DNA of 64,000 bases from Viscum album (lineage: Eukaryota > Streptophyta > Magnoliopsida > Santalales > Viscaceae). The stretch is taken from assembly GCA_963277665.1 (NCBI GenBank), contig OY728121.1, forward strand, positions 1,656,374,062-1,656,438,061. The letters run 5' to 3'. The position numbers and the translations under genes were made by a program. The notes beneath the pieces were generated by a model. The model ran no database searches. It had not been told where the DNA came from and saw only the letters and a list, made by a program, of their open reading frames with translations. Position 1 is the first letter of the stretch. Each line of letters opens with the position of its first letter. Shown in pieces: positions 1-11,358 of this stretch.

Positions 1-3000
1 AGAGAATCTGTATTAGTAGAGGGGTGCCGTAGAGTGCACCCAGGTTACATCACCAGGAAGAGGCAGTGGATAGTTTCATTCTATTCAGCCTACACTTGTG
101 AAGAGTGAGGCTGGACCATCAATATTGATATGTACTATTCCTATATCTTCTACATTATCTAATTCTTTATTTTATATTGGTGCCCCTTGTTCCTTTATTT
201 CTGAAAAACATGTTAATTCTTTGACCCAGAGAGTGGATTTCATGAGTTGGGTGTTAATGATAGATACACCATTGTGAGTGTGGTTGAGAAACATTTCCTT
301 ATGCAAGGGTTGTTCTTTAGATATTTGAAAGTACAATTTTATGTTTCGTATTTACATCCCTAACATGTCAGGATTTGACCAAATTATGGGTATGGATTGG
401 TTAGTATCATACTGATCCCACATTGATTGTTACCATAAGAGATTTACTTTCAATCTGATACGGGTGAATACTATATTCACCAAGGATATTGGGATATCCA
501 GTTAAGACCAGCATGGAAAATTACTCAATGACTTGGAGAGATCACAGACCATGTTTTAAGTTTATTGATGGATGATATAGGTGTAAAGTGAGTTTTCCTT
601 CCACCTGTAGTGGAATGGTTTCAGGATGTCTTTACCGATGACTTCTTAGGGTTTCCACCAAAGTGTGATGTGGAATTTCCCATTGAGCACATGTCAGGGG
701 ATGATCTAGTTTCTATTCCACCATATAGAATGGAATCGATAGGGATTTAAGAACATAAGACTCAACTAGAAGAGTTTACGGTTAAGGGGTACCTCTGTCC
801 GAGTATTTCACCATAGGGTTCACCAGTTTTGTTTTCTAAGAAACCTGATGGGACTCTACACTTGTGTGTTTATTATAAAAAGGTTAACCAGATGATAATG
901 AAAAACCAAAACCCTCTTCAATGTATTGAAAATCATTTTTTCTAGTTAATAGGATATTGTTTTTTTAAGATATACCATAGATTGGGGTTTCAATTATTGC
1001 AAGTTTGGAATTATGATATAATGAGGACACCTTTCAGAAATTTGTATAACCTATATGAGGATTTCTTAATGATGTTTGGGTTGACTAATGAACCATAAGT
1101 GATTATGGAATTGATGAAAAAAATGTTCCATCCTTACCTAGATTAGTTTTTGGTGGTATTTTTGGATGAATCATTCATGTACTCAATGATTTATGATGAT
1201 CATTCCAAACATATTTTCATCGTCTTGAGTATAATGAGAGAGGAATGAATATATGACAAGATATCTAACTATCAATTTTGGATTGATCAGGTACACTTAT
1301 TGGGTCACATAATCTCAGAGGAAGGTGTGTATGTGGACCAAGAGAATGTTCTTGTAGTTGTTTCTTAGGAGTATCCAAAGAAAATTTTTGACATCCATAG
1401 CATTATATGGTTGGCTAGGTATTATCATAAATTCATCTCGGAATTATCTCGATTAGAAGTTCCTCTTTCAGGCTTGACCAAGAATGGTATAAAAATTGGA
1501 TAGTCTGAAGAATGTGAGAATTCCTTTGAGGAGATGAAGTAGTGCTTGAAATCAACATTATTCTTGATCCTGCCTGATCTAAGTGAGGATTATAAAATGT
1601 AATGTGATGGTTTTAGGATCATACATGGAGTGATGTTAATTCAAGGAGATTGAGTTTTGGTGTAGGGTATTGGAAGTTGAGGCCTCACAAATGAAACTAC
1701 TGTAAGCATGATATTGAGTTGGCATCATTGGTTAAGAATTTAATGTTTTGTAATCATTATCAGTTGGGTGAAAATTTTATTGTGTATACTGATCAAAAGA
1801 ATTTAAGGTATGTCTTTTCACAGTAAGAATTGAATCTATAGAAGCATAGAAGGGTTTAGTACATGAAATGTTTCTATTTTGATCTAGAATATATGTTTGG
1901 AAAGGGGAATAGTGTTGATGAGTATTTGAGAAGGAAAACTCTAACTTAGGTTATTCAAGAGTCTAGTGTTGAGTGGAAGATAATGAATTTTCTATCTGAG
2001 ATGCACGTAGTGGTTTAAGAGAGTTAGGAGTAGATGCCTATATTATCGGTTTTAGTGGAGTCTACACATTTGAGAAGGTTTAGGGAAAAACTGTATGGGG
2101 ATCCAAAATACATGACCTTGAGGGGAAGCCTTGAAGGCGGGGATACGCATTTAGATTGGATCATAGATTAGTATGTGATAATCTATTCCATGAATAGTGT
2201 TGTTGTTCCTAAAAGCATGTTAGAGGTGTTGATTCATGATTTTCATGCCTCGAAGTGGGTGGTACATTCATGTTTGACAAAAAATTATGATGACCTATGT
2301 ATGAAATTTTGCTGGATAGGCATGAAATATGAGAAATTATGTTTTGTGACATGATGGTACATCTATCAGTAGGTGAAAGTCAAGAATGAACATCCTAGTG
2401 ATTTACCCTGGCCATTTTTTAGTCTAGAATAGAAGTTGGATGACAGAACCATGTATTTTGTTGTGTTTCTCTAGAGGATGCCTTAGAATAATGAATCTAT
2501 TTTGGTTATTATGGATAAAATGATAAAGGTAACACGTATCTTTCCTATACGAGAGACTTTCTCCATGGAGTGGCTAAGAGATTTTTATGTACAAGAGATA
2601 GTCCGTCTGCACAGGGTTCCACAAAATATTGTTTCAGACCATGATTAACATTTTTCAATACACTTATGCAATGGATTGTAGATAGATATTGATACAAAAG
2701 TTTTGTTGAGTACAAAATTCTACACACAAATAGATGGGTAGTCAAATAATACTATATAGGTGCTTGAAGAAATGTTGTGAGCATGAATTCCAGACTTTAG
2801 ATGGTCTTGGGAGAAGCACCTGACACTGGTGGAGTTCTCTTATAAATATAGTTAACATGAATCTATATAGATGGAGCCACACTAGGATCTTTATGGTAAG
2901 CCATTCAGATAACCTCTATACTAGATGGAGGTTGGGGATATTGAGTTGTTGGGACCAAGACTCATACAGGAGACATCAGAGAAGTTACAAATAATTTGAC

Positions 3001-3553
3001 AACGTATGGATACAAAACATAGTTGACAGAATTTTTTTGCTGATAGAAGTTGATGACCCCTAGAGTTTATTGATGGTGATCATTTATTACTTTGGGGATT
3101 ACCTAGCATGGGTCACCATAGGTTATGGAGAGAGGAAAATCTAGCGCCTAGGTTTATTAAAATGTTTTTGATTGTGGAGAGAATCAGGATGGTGGCATTC
3201 TGATTGACTCCTCTATAATGATACGGTTTGACACATGATGTTTTCCATGTATTAAAACTTTTATAGTATTACATCAACCCTTCTTGTGTGATCAATGTGG
3301 ATAATGTTGAGTTTGAGATAGATTCATCCTTTTAGGATCATCCTATATGTGTGTTGGATAACCATGAGAAAGTGTTTTGGGGGAACAAACATGTCAATAG
3401 TTCAAGTATTGTGGAAACATGGGTGTTCAAATGATGAAATATGGGAAATAGAATTGGATATGGGTGCTCAGTGGACCAATTATTTTGGCTTGAAATCTTA
3501 GAGATTATTGGGAGTAAAACATAAGGTTGATCTATTATAAGTTGGGGAGATTG
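1..3553 (+). pseudogene. Element A: decayed Ty3/gypsy chromovirus pol, 5'-truncated by the window edge
   Basis: This is the remnant of a retrotransposon polyprotein, read through many stops and frameshifts. Protease lies at about 150-480: the active-site region reads YIGAPCSFIS where the family has DSGATHSFIS, followed by MGMDWL. RT lies at about 590-1220, with a decayed catalytic box FLDESFMYS at about 1160-1186 where the family has FIDDILVYS. RNase H lies at about 1500-1960. Integrase lies at about 2150-3300: VIMDKMIKVTRIFP carries the first acidic residue, IVSDHD the second, and HDVFHV marks the C-terminus near 3233. A chromodomain tail (VLWKHGCSNDEIWEIELD) follows from about 3405 and ends near 3493. 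This order is diagnostic of chromoviruses. Gag lies off the left edge. No frame is open for more than about 140 codons, so the element cannot be autonomous. Confidence 0.9.
3541..3553 (+). other. Element A polypurine tract
   Basis: A purine-rich stretch (GTTGGGGAGA) lies directly before TGTAATCC, the start of the 3' LTR. This is the plus-strand priming position in LTR retrotransposons. It follows the chromodomain end by about 50 bases, which fits the family layout. Confidence 0.6.
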
Positions 3554-4339
3554 TGTAATCCAGACCTTTTTTGGAGATGTATTGGGCTCATTAGAAGGTA
3601 ATCTTTTTCCTTGTATTGAGTTATTTTTTTGGATTAAAACTTGAATAGTTTTTGGGAGAAATTTTGAAATTTTGGATGGAAATGGGAAAGTGCACGGTTG
3701 GCGCACTATTTTCACAAACCATGAACCCCAGATAGTGGGTATTTTCATGGTTGATGAGTGGTTTGTAAAACCGTGTTTCCTAATAAGATAAATCGTAGAA
3801 CACTACAAATGGTGAACAATTAGGAACAAAATTATAAAAAACCATGATCCTCAAGAAACAAACTATTTGTGTGAGATTTTACTCTCCCTAAAATTATTAA
3901 AATATTTCCGAAACCCCTATAAAATACCCCCAAAATCACTAGATAAACCCATAATTGATTTATATCAATTTAAAATCCTCCCTAAGGGATTACAATGCCA
4001 TCCAATATCCATTCTTGGTGACATGAATCCCAGTTGGAAGATCTGCACCTCTTCGGGTATGTGGTTTCTTCCCAATTTATTTCCTACCTCTATAATATTA
4101 TTCAACCATACATTGTATGGTTGTTCTTAAATATTTTTTTGGATATAAATCTAGGATTATGGATATTTATCCATATTAAAGGGATCTTGATTTAATGATT
4201 AAGATCTATATCTCATTCCTACATCATTTTTTTATCAAAGTTGGGTATTTCTGTTGGGTGATCACTCATCGACGAATCGAGGTAGGTGGTCTATAATTAA
4301 AATACCATAGTATTGATAACGATTATGCGTATGTAATTG

Positions 4340-4995
4340 TATAATTTTTATTTGATGTTTAGAAATTGAGTTCTTGATTGAATTAATTAATTTGGAGAAT
4401 TAATTAATTATGTTAAATTAAAAATTGTGACAATGGGATAATAGATCATAAATAATTAATTGTTGAATTAATTATGCAATTTTTATATAGTTGATTTGTG
4501 ATAATTAATCAATGAATTAAATATGAGATATTGAGATTACTGGTTGAGATAATTAATTTATGAATTATTTATGGGATATTGAGACTCTGAATTGAGAAAA
4601 TTAATTATTTAATTAGTTAATATTATTGATGTGATTAGTTAATTATTAAATTAACTAGAGGAATTGATTTTATTAATTTATTGTTAAATTAATTATTATT
4701 ATTGATGTGATTAGTTAGATTCTAAATTATCTAGATGAATTGATGTGATTAATTATTTATTTAATTAATTAATAATATTGATGTGACGAGTTAATTGTTG
4801 AATTAAGTAAGGGAATTGATACGATTAACTAATTTTTGAATTAATTAATATTATTGATGTGAGTAGTTAATTTTTTAATAACTAGTTGAGTTGGTGTGAT
4901 TAATTAATTGTCAGATTGGTTAATGATATTGATGTGATTAGTTAATTTTTGAATTAACTAGTTGAATTTTTGTGTTTAAGTAATTTTTGAATTAA
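4340..4995 (+). repeat. LTR minisatellite 1, unit about 36-40 bp
   Basis: This is a degenerate tandem array inside the A LTR. The recurring core is GTGATTAGTTAATT followed by GAATTAACTAG and then an ATTGAT or TATTGAT junction. Well over ten imperfect units are visible, for example near 4629, 4705, 4743, 4790, 4857 and 4935. The units drift in sequence but keep the alternating (G)TTAATTA / GATGTGA rhythm. C, of the same LTR family, shows only weak traces, so expansion in A or loss in C is likely. Confidence 0.7.
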
Positions 4996-5039
4996 TAATG
5001 GTATTGTTGTAGATATTTAATTATTGAAATAATTATGTG

Positions 5040-5295
5040 TTTATGAATGGTAACATGGTCTCTTTATTCTGACATTGTGAATGGTAACATGGTCATTTAG
5101 TTGTGAAATAAAGAATGGGAACATGTCCATTCTAATCTGTGAAGTATAAATGGTAACATGGGTATCCAAGTTTGAATTAAATAATGATAACATGGTCATT
5201 CTAATGTGTGATGTATGAATGGTAACATGGGAAATATTGTATGAATTAAAAATGGGAACATGGACATTTGTGTGAATTTAAGGATGGTAAAAATG
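5040..5295 (+). repeat. LTR minisatellite 2, core AATGGTAACATGGTC
   Basis: A second array directly follows the first. The core AATGG(T/G)AACATGG(T/G)C recurs at about 5046, 5076, 5115, 5149, 5186, 5218 and 5249, with spacing of roughly 30-38 bases. Between cores, ATTCTAATNTGTGA-like spacers recur. It is unrelated in sequence to the neighbouring 4340-4995 array. No function can be read from it. Confidence 0.75.
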
Positions 5296-6015
5296 GAATA
5301 CTGAGATATGAAATCCTTTCTGACATACATTAGGAGTTGGTATGAGCCGAAGTAGGTATTGAGGTATGGGTGTTTACAGGAACCCTTGTGATTATATAGT
5401 TAAATAAATAATTGATGGTAATGTGATAACTATTTAATTATTCATTGTTATTTATTCTTTAAACAACTTCATACACTGTTATTTGACTGGATCTTGTTTT
5501 AGATTCTATTGGTGGGGGATTACTGAGTTGTACTCACACCCTACTTAGCCTTACCAACTGGTACCCAATTAGATTTTATTTTAGTAGGACATGATAAGGG
5601 AACAAGCCATATTTTTGGTGGCTAAGACAGGATGGAGCATCTATGAGGGAACTATACATGGTTCGGGATCAGCTTGACAGTCATCCGAGTTTATACTTTT
5701 GAGTTTTCATATTGAAACATGGTAGATACATTAGCACGACCTATTTATTATTTAGTTTGATATTGTATCTCCATTTTTGGCCATCATGTTATACTGATAT
5801 TGTTCTAGTTATGATATCATTTGGTTATTTAGTTTTTATTATTTATTTATTTTTTATTGATGGTTTACTCTGAAAAATATGTTATTTTCTCCCCAAGATA
5901 GATATTAGACCATCATTACTAGTTGGAATCCTCGAGTGTATGGGAGGCATGTTTGAGGTAATGCGACCGACCGATTTGTGTCACTAGTGTGTGGCCCCCG
6001 ATCCGAGATGCTATA

Positions 6016-6840
6016 AATAAACATTATATGACTTTTGATTTATTTTATTATATATCTTATCAAAAAAATAATTAAAATAATTCTTTTCTAGTGATTATGT
6101 TAACTTATTATGATAAATAATACATTAAACACATAAACAGAATTCTTTAAAAAATATATCTTTTAACATTATTGAAAAAATTTCTCTTTATTTAGAACAA
6201 ATAATTTTTTCATAAATAATAGTTCATATTTTTCAATTTTTTTATTAGAAATTACCTTTTTAATTTAATTTAATTAATTATTTAAAGGTGAATTTTATAA
6301 AAAATCCCAATATATAAAAACATACATAGTAGTGAGTATTTATATATTTTTAAAAGAAAAAATATTACAGTAATGATTAAATGTTTATATCATCCTAAAT
6401 TCTAAATAAAATTCTATCAAGACAACCACATAGACCCTAATGTTATGTTAGAAAATGGTGGGACTTGGGGGAGGTGATTAAGTGAACATTGATCTCATAG
6501 TGATTCAGTGAACATAGATCTCCAATAGATTATTTTTCTCAGGCTATAATTGTTGAAGTTTAGCTTGATATTGGTTTTATGAAAATCCTAGTGATGTTAT
6601 CTCTTTTCTGAGCACAAAAAAATGAGCCTCCTAAGGAACCCTTTTTCTACTTGATTACATTTATTCTACCTTCTTCATAAATTTTATAAACTGGTTAATC
6701 TAATTTATACCCAATAATTTAACAAACATATTATAATGGACACATTATAATAAAAAACTCAGGAAGTATTCATATGTTTACTAATGGCCTCAAATATAAT
6801 ATAAGACCAATGGTTGCAAAATACCAATAACTATGTTACA
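6016..6840 (-). mobile_element. Element H: fragment of the 3' LTR, abutting element A
   Basis: Read on the minus strand, this stretch resembles the first 800 bases of the B-family LTR. A CTAGGATTTTC block near 6590 and the adjacent AAGAGATA block align with 27650-27690. It also aligns with 63760-64000 in the same orientation, for example GGTGATT...CTCATA.TGATT. The right boundary is placed at TGTAAC read on the minus strand (6840). The left part is cut off by the end of element A at 6015. The match is weak in places, so boundaries are approximate. Confidence 0.5.
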
Positions 6841-7559
6841 TTTTTATATATATAGCCGTACATACTTCTATATAATCATTCACCCAATTATTTTACTTCA
6901 TTCTCAAAATAACTAATATATTTATGATGTTTTTCCTTATTTCCATAGATATAATCATAGGTATGATCTTAAAAAATAACCCTGTCGATGAGGATTTCAA
7001 GTTGGAGGTATTTTAGATTTACTTGTTATTTTATTATCATTTTTGTTTTCTTAATGACATATCATATTCAATTGTCATAATGTATTAATTTTATTCTTTC
7101 ATTATAATATTTTACGCATATAAAATATATCATGTTTCATTATAGTTTAGTGTTGTGTGTATTTAAATTTACCGAACACATTTTTTATTTAAATGTGTAT
7201 ATCTACTGAAATCATAGGCTATTATATTCTATAACATTTAAAGTAATTTCACCTCAAAATTTATTTACTCAAATGACAAAATGAGGGTAACTTTTTCCCA
7301 TTACATATTTTGGTTACCAAATTTCTTTAAAATCCATCGAGAATTATCTATGTTTGTATTATCTAGTTTTAATTGTCCTTTCAAATTAGTAATGTACTTG
7401 AGTATGTTATTCCATAATTAATTTTAGTTTCATCTTGTATAAGAAACATATCCTTGTTCTAAATATTATGAATCCATTTCTATGAAGGCATAACATTAGA
7501 ATATTTTCAACCTACTTTATAGATTTATATATTCTTTTTTCACCTTATTGAGTAACCAT
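6841..7559 (-). other. Element H interior, 3' part without recognisable coding sequence
   Basis: In an autonomous gypsy element this position (between protease and 3' LTR, minus strand) would hold RT, RNase H and integrase. Only about 700 A+T-rich bases are present and I recognise none of those domains on either strand. The element therefore appears internally deleted or primarily non-autonomous, like N. Confidence 0.5.
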
Positions 7560-8260
7560 CATGGTGCATCCCACGATGTATGACTCTATTGTATAAAAAC
7601 CTTGTCCATATTATCTTGATTCTGCTTCTTTAATTTTTCTAATTAAATAGGGTCCATTATATAAGGACTCTACGATATATGAATAGAATCTAGTTTTAGT
7701 TCAACTAAAATTTCAACCTAATATTCTTGGGTCACACTAGGTGATTATAAAGTAGATAGATCAATATATTCCAATATAGTTTGAATGTAATCAATTTTGT
7801 GTTCCTTCTCTACCATAAGAGATATGTACCCCTGTTGATTGAGTAGTATGACCCATATAATGTAATAAATTATTAAATGGATTTAATAGCCATACCTTCA
7901 CTAAAATATGATCATATATTGATTTAAGATATGAAGTGTGATTTATATATACCAATAATTAATATGGAATCTATTTAGATAATTTCAGTTCATTCCGAAA
8001 AGCACATAAAATTTGACTAAAGGGAGCACTATAAGATTTTATGGAAGAACATTCTCAAAAAAATCTATCCGAGGGGAGATATAGACATTGGATGAAATAA
8101 TCCTACCACTAAACGTTTTCACCAATAATTCAATATATAATCATTAGGGTGATAATTTTATTCTCCTTAGAAATATTTTAGATAAAAAAGAGTTGTTTGA
8201 AATAGAATTTAATAAGTTATATGAAGATCTTGAGTTCGTGACGAGTTTACCAATCATCCA
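7560..8260 (-). pseudogene. Element H: protease-region remnant
   Basis: On the minus strand this aligns with the protease segment of M at 30140-30600. The K-QLFFI block near 8180 sits where M has STHSFIS. A decayed FGMN.NY block near 7990 sits where the family has LGMDW. The frames are broken throughout. The downstream linker that usually follows protease seems present to about 7560. No active-site Asp can be assigned. Confidence 0.5.
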
Positions 8261-8315
8261 TCATTTTCATGACCCACTCCTATAGTTGTGACTATATAAT
8301 CCTTAATTTGTTACC

Positions 8316-8830
8316 TCATATTAATAGGTTTATCATGACTATTATACTAATTTTACATTGGATTTGGGCATTGATTTTTATAATTCTGTAACTACATGAA
8401 TTTATATAATTGAAGTGTCGGTGTTTAATTAATTGAGACCATCTATATCCTATTGTGTAAATTATACAATTTTCAATTATTGGATAATCATAAACTAGAT
8501 GACTAGTCGTTGTAAACTTGAAACATAATCTAATTACTTTGAAACGATTCCTTGGGCAATTCGTTCCATATTTTTGACACGTTGGAAGAAAAATACTCTT
8601 TCCTAGATTGTCTTTGGTCCTTAAACATTCATTAAACTCCATTTTTTCGTATTTGACATGTTCAAGAGTTCGATATGGTTTTAGTTGTTAATAATAACTC
8701 AAGATAACTAGGTATGTATGACCACAATATTTTCAACATGTGATCCCATTCTATTTGATTTCACATTGGGGCAATCAATGCATTTTCCATCACATGATTT
8801 TTTATCACGGTTCCTTCTACTTCCACCCAT
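8316..8830 (-). pseudogene. Element H: short gag-like zinc-knuckle frame
   Basis: The minus-strand start is ATG at 8828-8830 (MGGSRRNRD). The frame is broken by stops but resumes to give CQKYG..CPRN....LCFKF..TSHLVYDYP, a decayed CCHC region in the layout CxxCG...CFxCG..GH. It aligns along its length with the intact 155-residue frame of element N (38553-39017), including the start and the spacing to the knuckles. Both lack the capsid-like part that M and B have. This supports a shared short-gag lineage. A normal gag that lost its capsid part independently is the alternative. Confidence 0.6.
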
Positions 8831-9039
8831 TTACTTGAAATCAAAAGATTCAGCAGGTGTAATAAACCATAATATAACAAAAATATCATATTAAAAAATC
8901 CTATGAATATAAAAAATCACTTATAAGATATCTTACACTACAAGTCCTTCATTTTATACTATGATAATTTTGGTTTAACCTAACTTTTGTTCTAATATAT
9001 TTCATAATGCAATCCACAAAAATAACTAGACCTGAACAT
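8831..9039 (-). other. Element H: primer-binding site and 5' untranslated leader
   Basis: On the minus strand, TTGTTATA at the LTR end is followed by a leader that aligns with B just after its LTR (22308-22375), including GG(T)TTAGTAATTTTTG-like sequence. This places a decayed initiator-Met tRNA primer-binding site at about 9026-9037. Nothing coding is seen before the ATG at 8830. Confidence 0.5.
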
Positions 9040-9582
9040 TATAACAATAGAAATAACCCAAGAATAACAAGTATTAATTTTACCTAAATTACATAATGTA
9101 AACACAATAACTTTCAAATAAATGAATAGTCATAGAACCCAAGAGTTAAATGGATTTAATAATTCATTGTATAAATGTAATATTGTACATTATTTCTTCA
9201 ACACCCCGAAAAAATAATTTTCACATAAAATATTAAAAAAAATACTCATGTATGTAATTCCCATGGGCAAATAGAAACATAAGAAGGATTTATCTCAAAT
9301 GCTAAGAAATTGGAAAACTAATCAGTGAATCATAAATTTTTATTTCATAAAAATGTGAGGAATGATATTCAATGGATAAATATCATATGAAAAAACAAAA
9401 AATCCTAGAGTTTTTCCGTAAGTCATGATATAAGGATAAATAACCTCACAATGATCATCATGTACTCATAATATGTACCATGGTGTAAGAATGTAGAAAA
9501 ATTCGACAATAATACTGAGTTATAGAGCACAACTTTTGAATTTGGAACACATATAATTCTATAAAATCATAGAATTATGAAC
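9040..9582 (-). mobile_element. Element H 5' LTR, inner fragment up to the copia insertion
   Basis: This is the 3'-terminal 543 bases of H's 5' LTR, minus strand. It contains the conserved LTR block TTTGAGAT...CCTT.TTATGTTT near 9275-9300, shared with B, M and N. The LTR is interrupted at 9582, where copia element K inserted. The 5-base duplication TGAAC occupies 9578-9582. The LTR continues at 61131. Confidence 0.55.
9578..9582. repeat. Target-site duplication of element K, left copy
   Basis: TGAAC here matches TGAAT at 61126-61130 with one change. The two copies flank the outer ends of the two K LTRs. Five bases is the usual size for LTR retrotransposon integration. Confidence 0.6.
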
Positions 9583-11338
9583 AGTTGGTCCCAGTCGACA
9601 ACATAAGCGGAAGGAATGTGAATTGAGTTTCCAGTAAAATTTATTTTTATAAAAAATTTAGATCTTAAAAAATAAAATTTAATTTAAAATATGTGTTAAC
9701 AAAAATTGTAGTATTATATGATTTGGTCTTTGGAAAATATTCTCAAAATCTTTCTCATAGCTCTATTAAAGTACATTTGAATGTAATTTAACTTTTGAGG
9801 CTAATTTAATCATATAAAAATTTATGTAAAAAAATATATTTTAATTTAACTTTTAGAGTAAATTTTTGTTTAATAATTATCAAAATAGAAATTGTTTTGA
9901 TGTTAAAAAAAGTAAACAAAGAATTTTAAAATGCACAATGAAATTTAAATAAGGGGTTCAGTTGCGAGCTCAGACTTAATCCCATCTACTTGGAAATACA
10001 CATAGTTAAGATGTTTATTATATAATAAACTAATCCAAAACTAGAGTAAATTTTTATAGACAAAAGAAAACAATACTATCTAATCAAAAAGCCTCTTCCA
10101 ATGTTATACATGGGATTAGAAAAATATATTTCCCACACAACCTCTTACATAGTTGAACATGGGAATGAAAATGAATAACATTGAGAGATTTTGACAAGGA
10201 ATGTCCTGTTTATTGTAGGTGAATATGTTTTAAAAATAAAAAAATAAAACAAAATAATTATCAAATGTAAAGAATAAAATATAGTGAAATTGATAAGATA
10301 TGAGAAAATTCAGTGATTCTTAATCTGAGTAGCTTTTATTTTTTATGAGTCCCTAATTTCATCTTTCAAAAGAGCTTGAAAAAGTTGTATATGAAATTTA
10401 GAAAAATACATTGTAGTGAAATACTATAAAAACCTTTAGATTTTAGTGTGCAACTATCCAATGATATTTCACACACATTTTTATCAATGATTACTTGTGT
10501 TCCAACATAAGAGATGATGAATTTTTATGACCGTGTATGTGTCTCATGTGTATATGGGAGATTATTCGGATTTTATAGCGCACTAGGTATAATTACCCAT
10601 TATAGGAGAACAACTAATAAAAGTCCAGAATCCTTATGTTAAGAAACAAATCATGAAATCTCTAAATTAGTATTTAAGAAATAAATGGAGTTGTTTAAAA
10701 ATTACCATTATTAAATCCATGTTCTTCTGTCTAAAATTAAATTTATAAACTTGACATGGGATAATTAATTTTGAAATTGATTTTAGAGAGCTAAAATAGC
10801 ACTTTGGCAGTATCATCACTAACAGTAGATATTCTAGTAGTCGAAACTTTAATAATTGTACAACTTAGTGATCTAGAGATAACTTCACTGAATGGTAGCA
10901 CCATGAACTAGTAGATACTCTGGGATATAGAAATTCTTGGGGGTAGCTCTACTGAATGGTAGAACCTTCTAGTAGTATCACCATTGAACTGAAGATAAGT
11001 GCGAATGAGTTAGGTTATTATGATGGTAGATATACCTTGTAGTTGTGGTATCTCTACTAGATGGTAGCACAACCTGAAAACAGATCCTTCCCATCAAATA
11101 GTTGAACTAATAGTAGCTTGTTGAACTAATGGTTTCTGGTTGAACTAATGATAGTTTGGAATGGTAGAGTGCTTCAACCAACATTATCACTTTTTAAAAA
11201 AATGGATGTTGAATACTTATCATATTTTCAAAAGTTTTTCTATAATATAGTTTAACATCATAAAATATTAAATTCTATAGAAACATAAAAAAACAATTTT
11301 GATCATTAAAATAATGAGGTTCTTGGACTAAGACCACA
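9583..11338 (-). mobile_element. Element K 3' LTR
   Basis: This copy is about 1.75 kb. It aligns with 59383-61125 over its length; clear shared blocks are AAGGGGTTCAGT near 9953 and 59740, TTAATCCCATC / CTTTATCCCATC just after it, and the AGTAGATA-rich region at 10800-11170 and 60610-60960. Many short blocks of the form ACT(G/A)AATGGTAG(C/A)ACC and CTAGTAGATACTC recur in the latter region. The pair is very diverged by eye, so K is old. The inner end TGTGGTC (minus strand) adjoins the polypurine tract. Confidence 0.8.
10810..11170 (-). repeat. Short direct subrepeats in the K LTR
   Basis: Blocks such as ACTGAATGGTAG, CTAGTAGATA and GAACTAATGGTTTCTGG recur several times with spacing of roughly 50-60 bases. 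The corresponding part of the other LTR (60610-60960) carries the same pattern in weaker form, so the array predates insertion. Similar TGGTAG-rich blocks are seen at 14690-14830 within K. Confidence 0.5.
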
Positions 11339-11358
11339 ATCTCACCCTTTTTTGTTAT
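11339..11358 (-). other. Element K polypurine tract
   Basis: On the minus strand ACAAAAAAGGGTGAGA immediately precedes the 3' LTR start. It is the expected plus-strand primer site. Confidence 0.55.

Larger units (their letters stand above)
3554..6015 (+). mobile_element. Element A 3' LTR (same family as element C)
   Basis: The LTR starts TGTAATCC after the polypurine tract and ends ...GAGATGCTATA, a decayed TG...CA pair, about 2.46 kb long. It aligns with the reverse complement of the two C LTRs. Shared blocks include the GGTAGGTGGTC block near 4283, the ACTCACACCC block near 5535 and the terminal CATCACTAC / CATGT / CAGATG block at 5880-6015. Between 4340 and 5300 it carries minisatellite-like arrays, listed separately. 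No coding sequence is seen. The matching 5' LTR is outside the window, so age and target duplication cannot be read here. Confidence 0.8.

Noticed and set aside
3338..4130. Frames of 136 codons (minus) and 87 codons (plus) as host genes
   Set aside because: The first is the antisense of the A chromodomain and LTR start. The second lies wholly in the A LTR. Neither shows protein motifs.
4340..5295. A CRISPR-like array because of regularly spaced repeats
   Set aside because: The units are degenerate, have no constant repeat with unique spacers, and lie inside a plant LTR.
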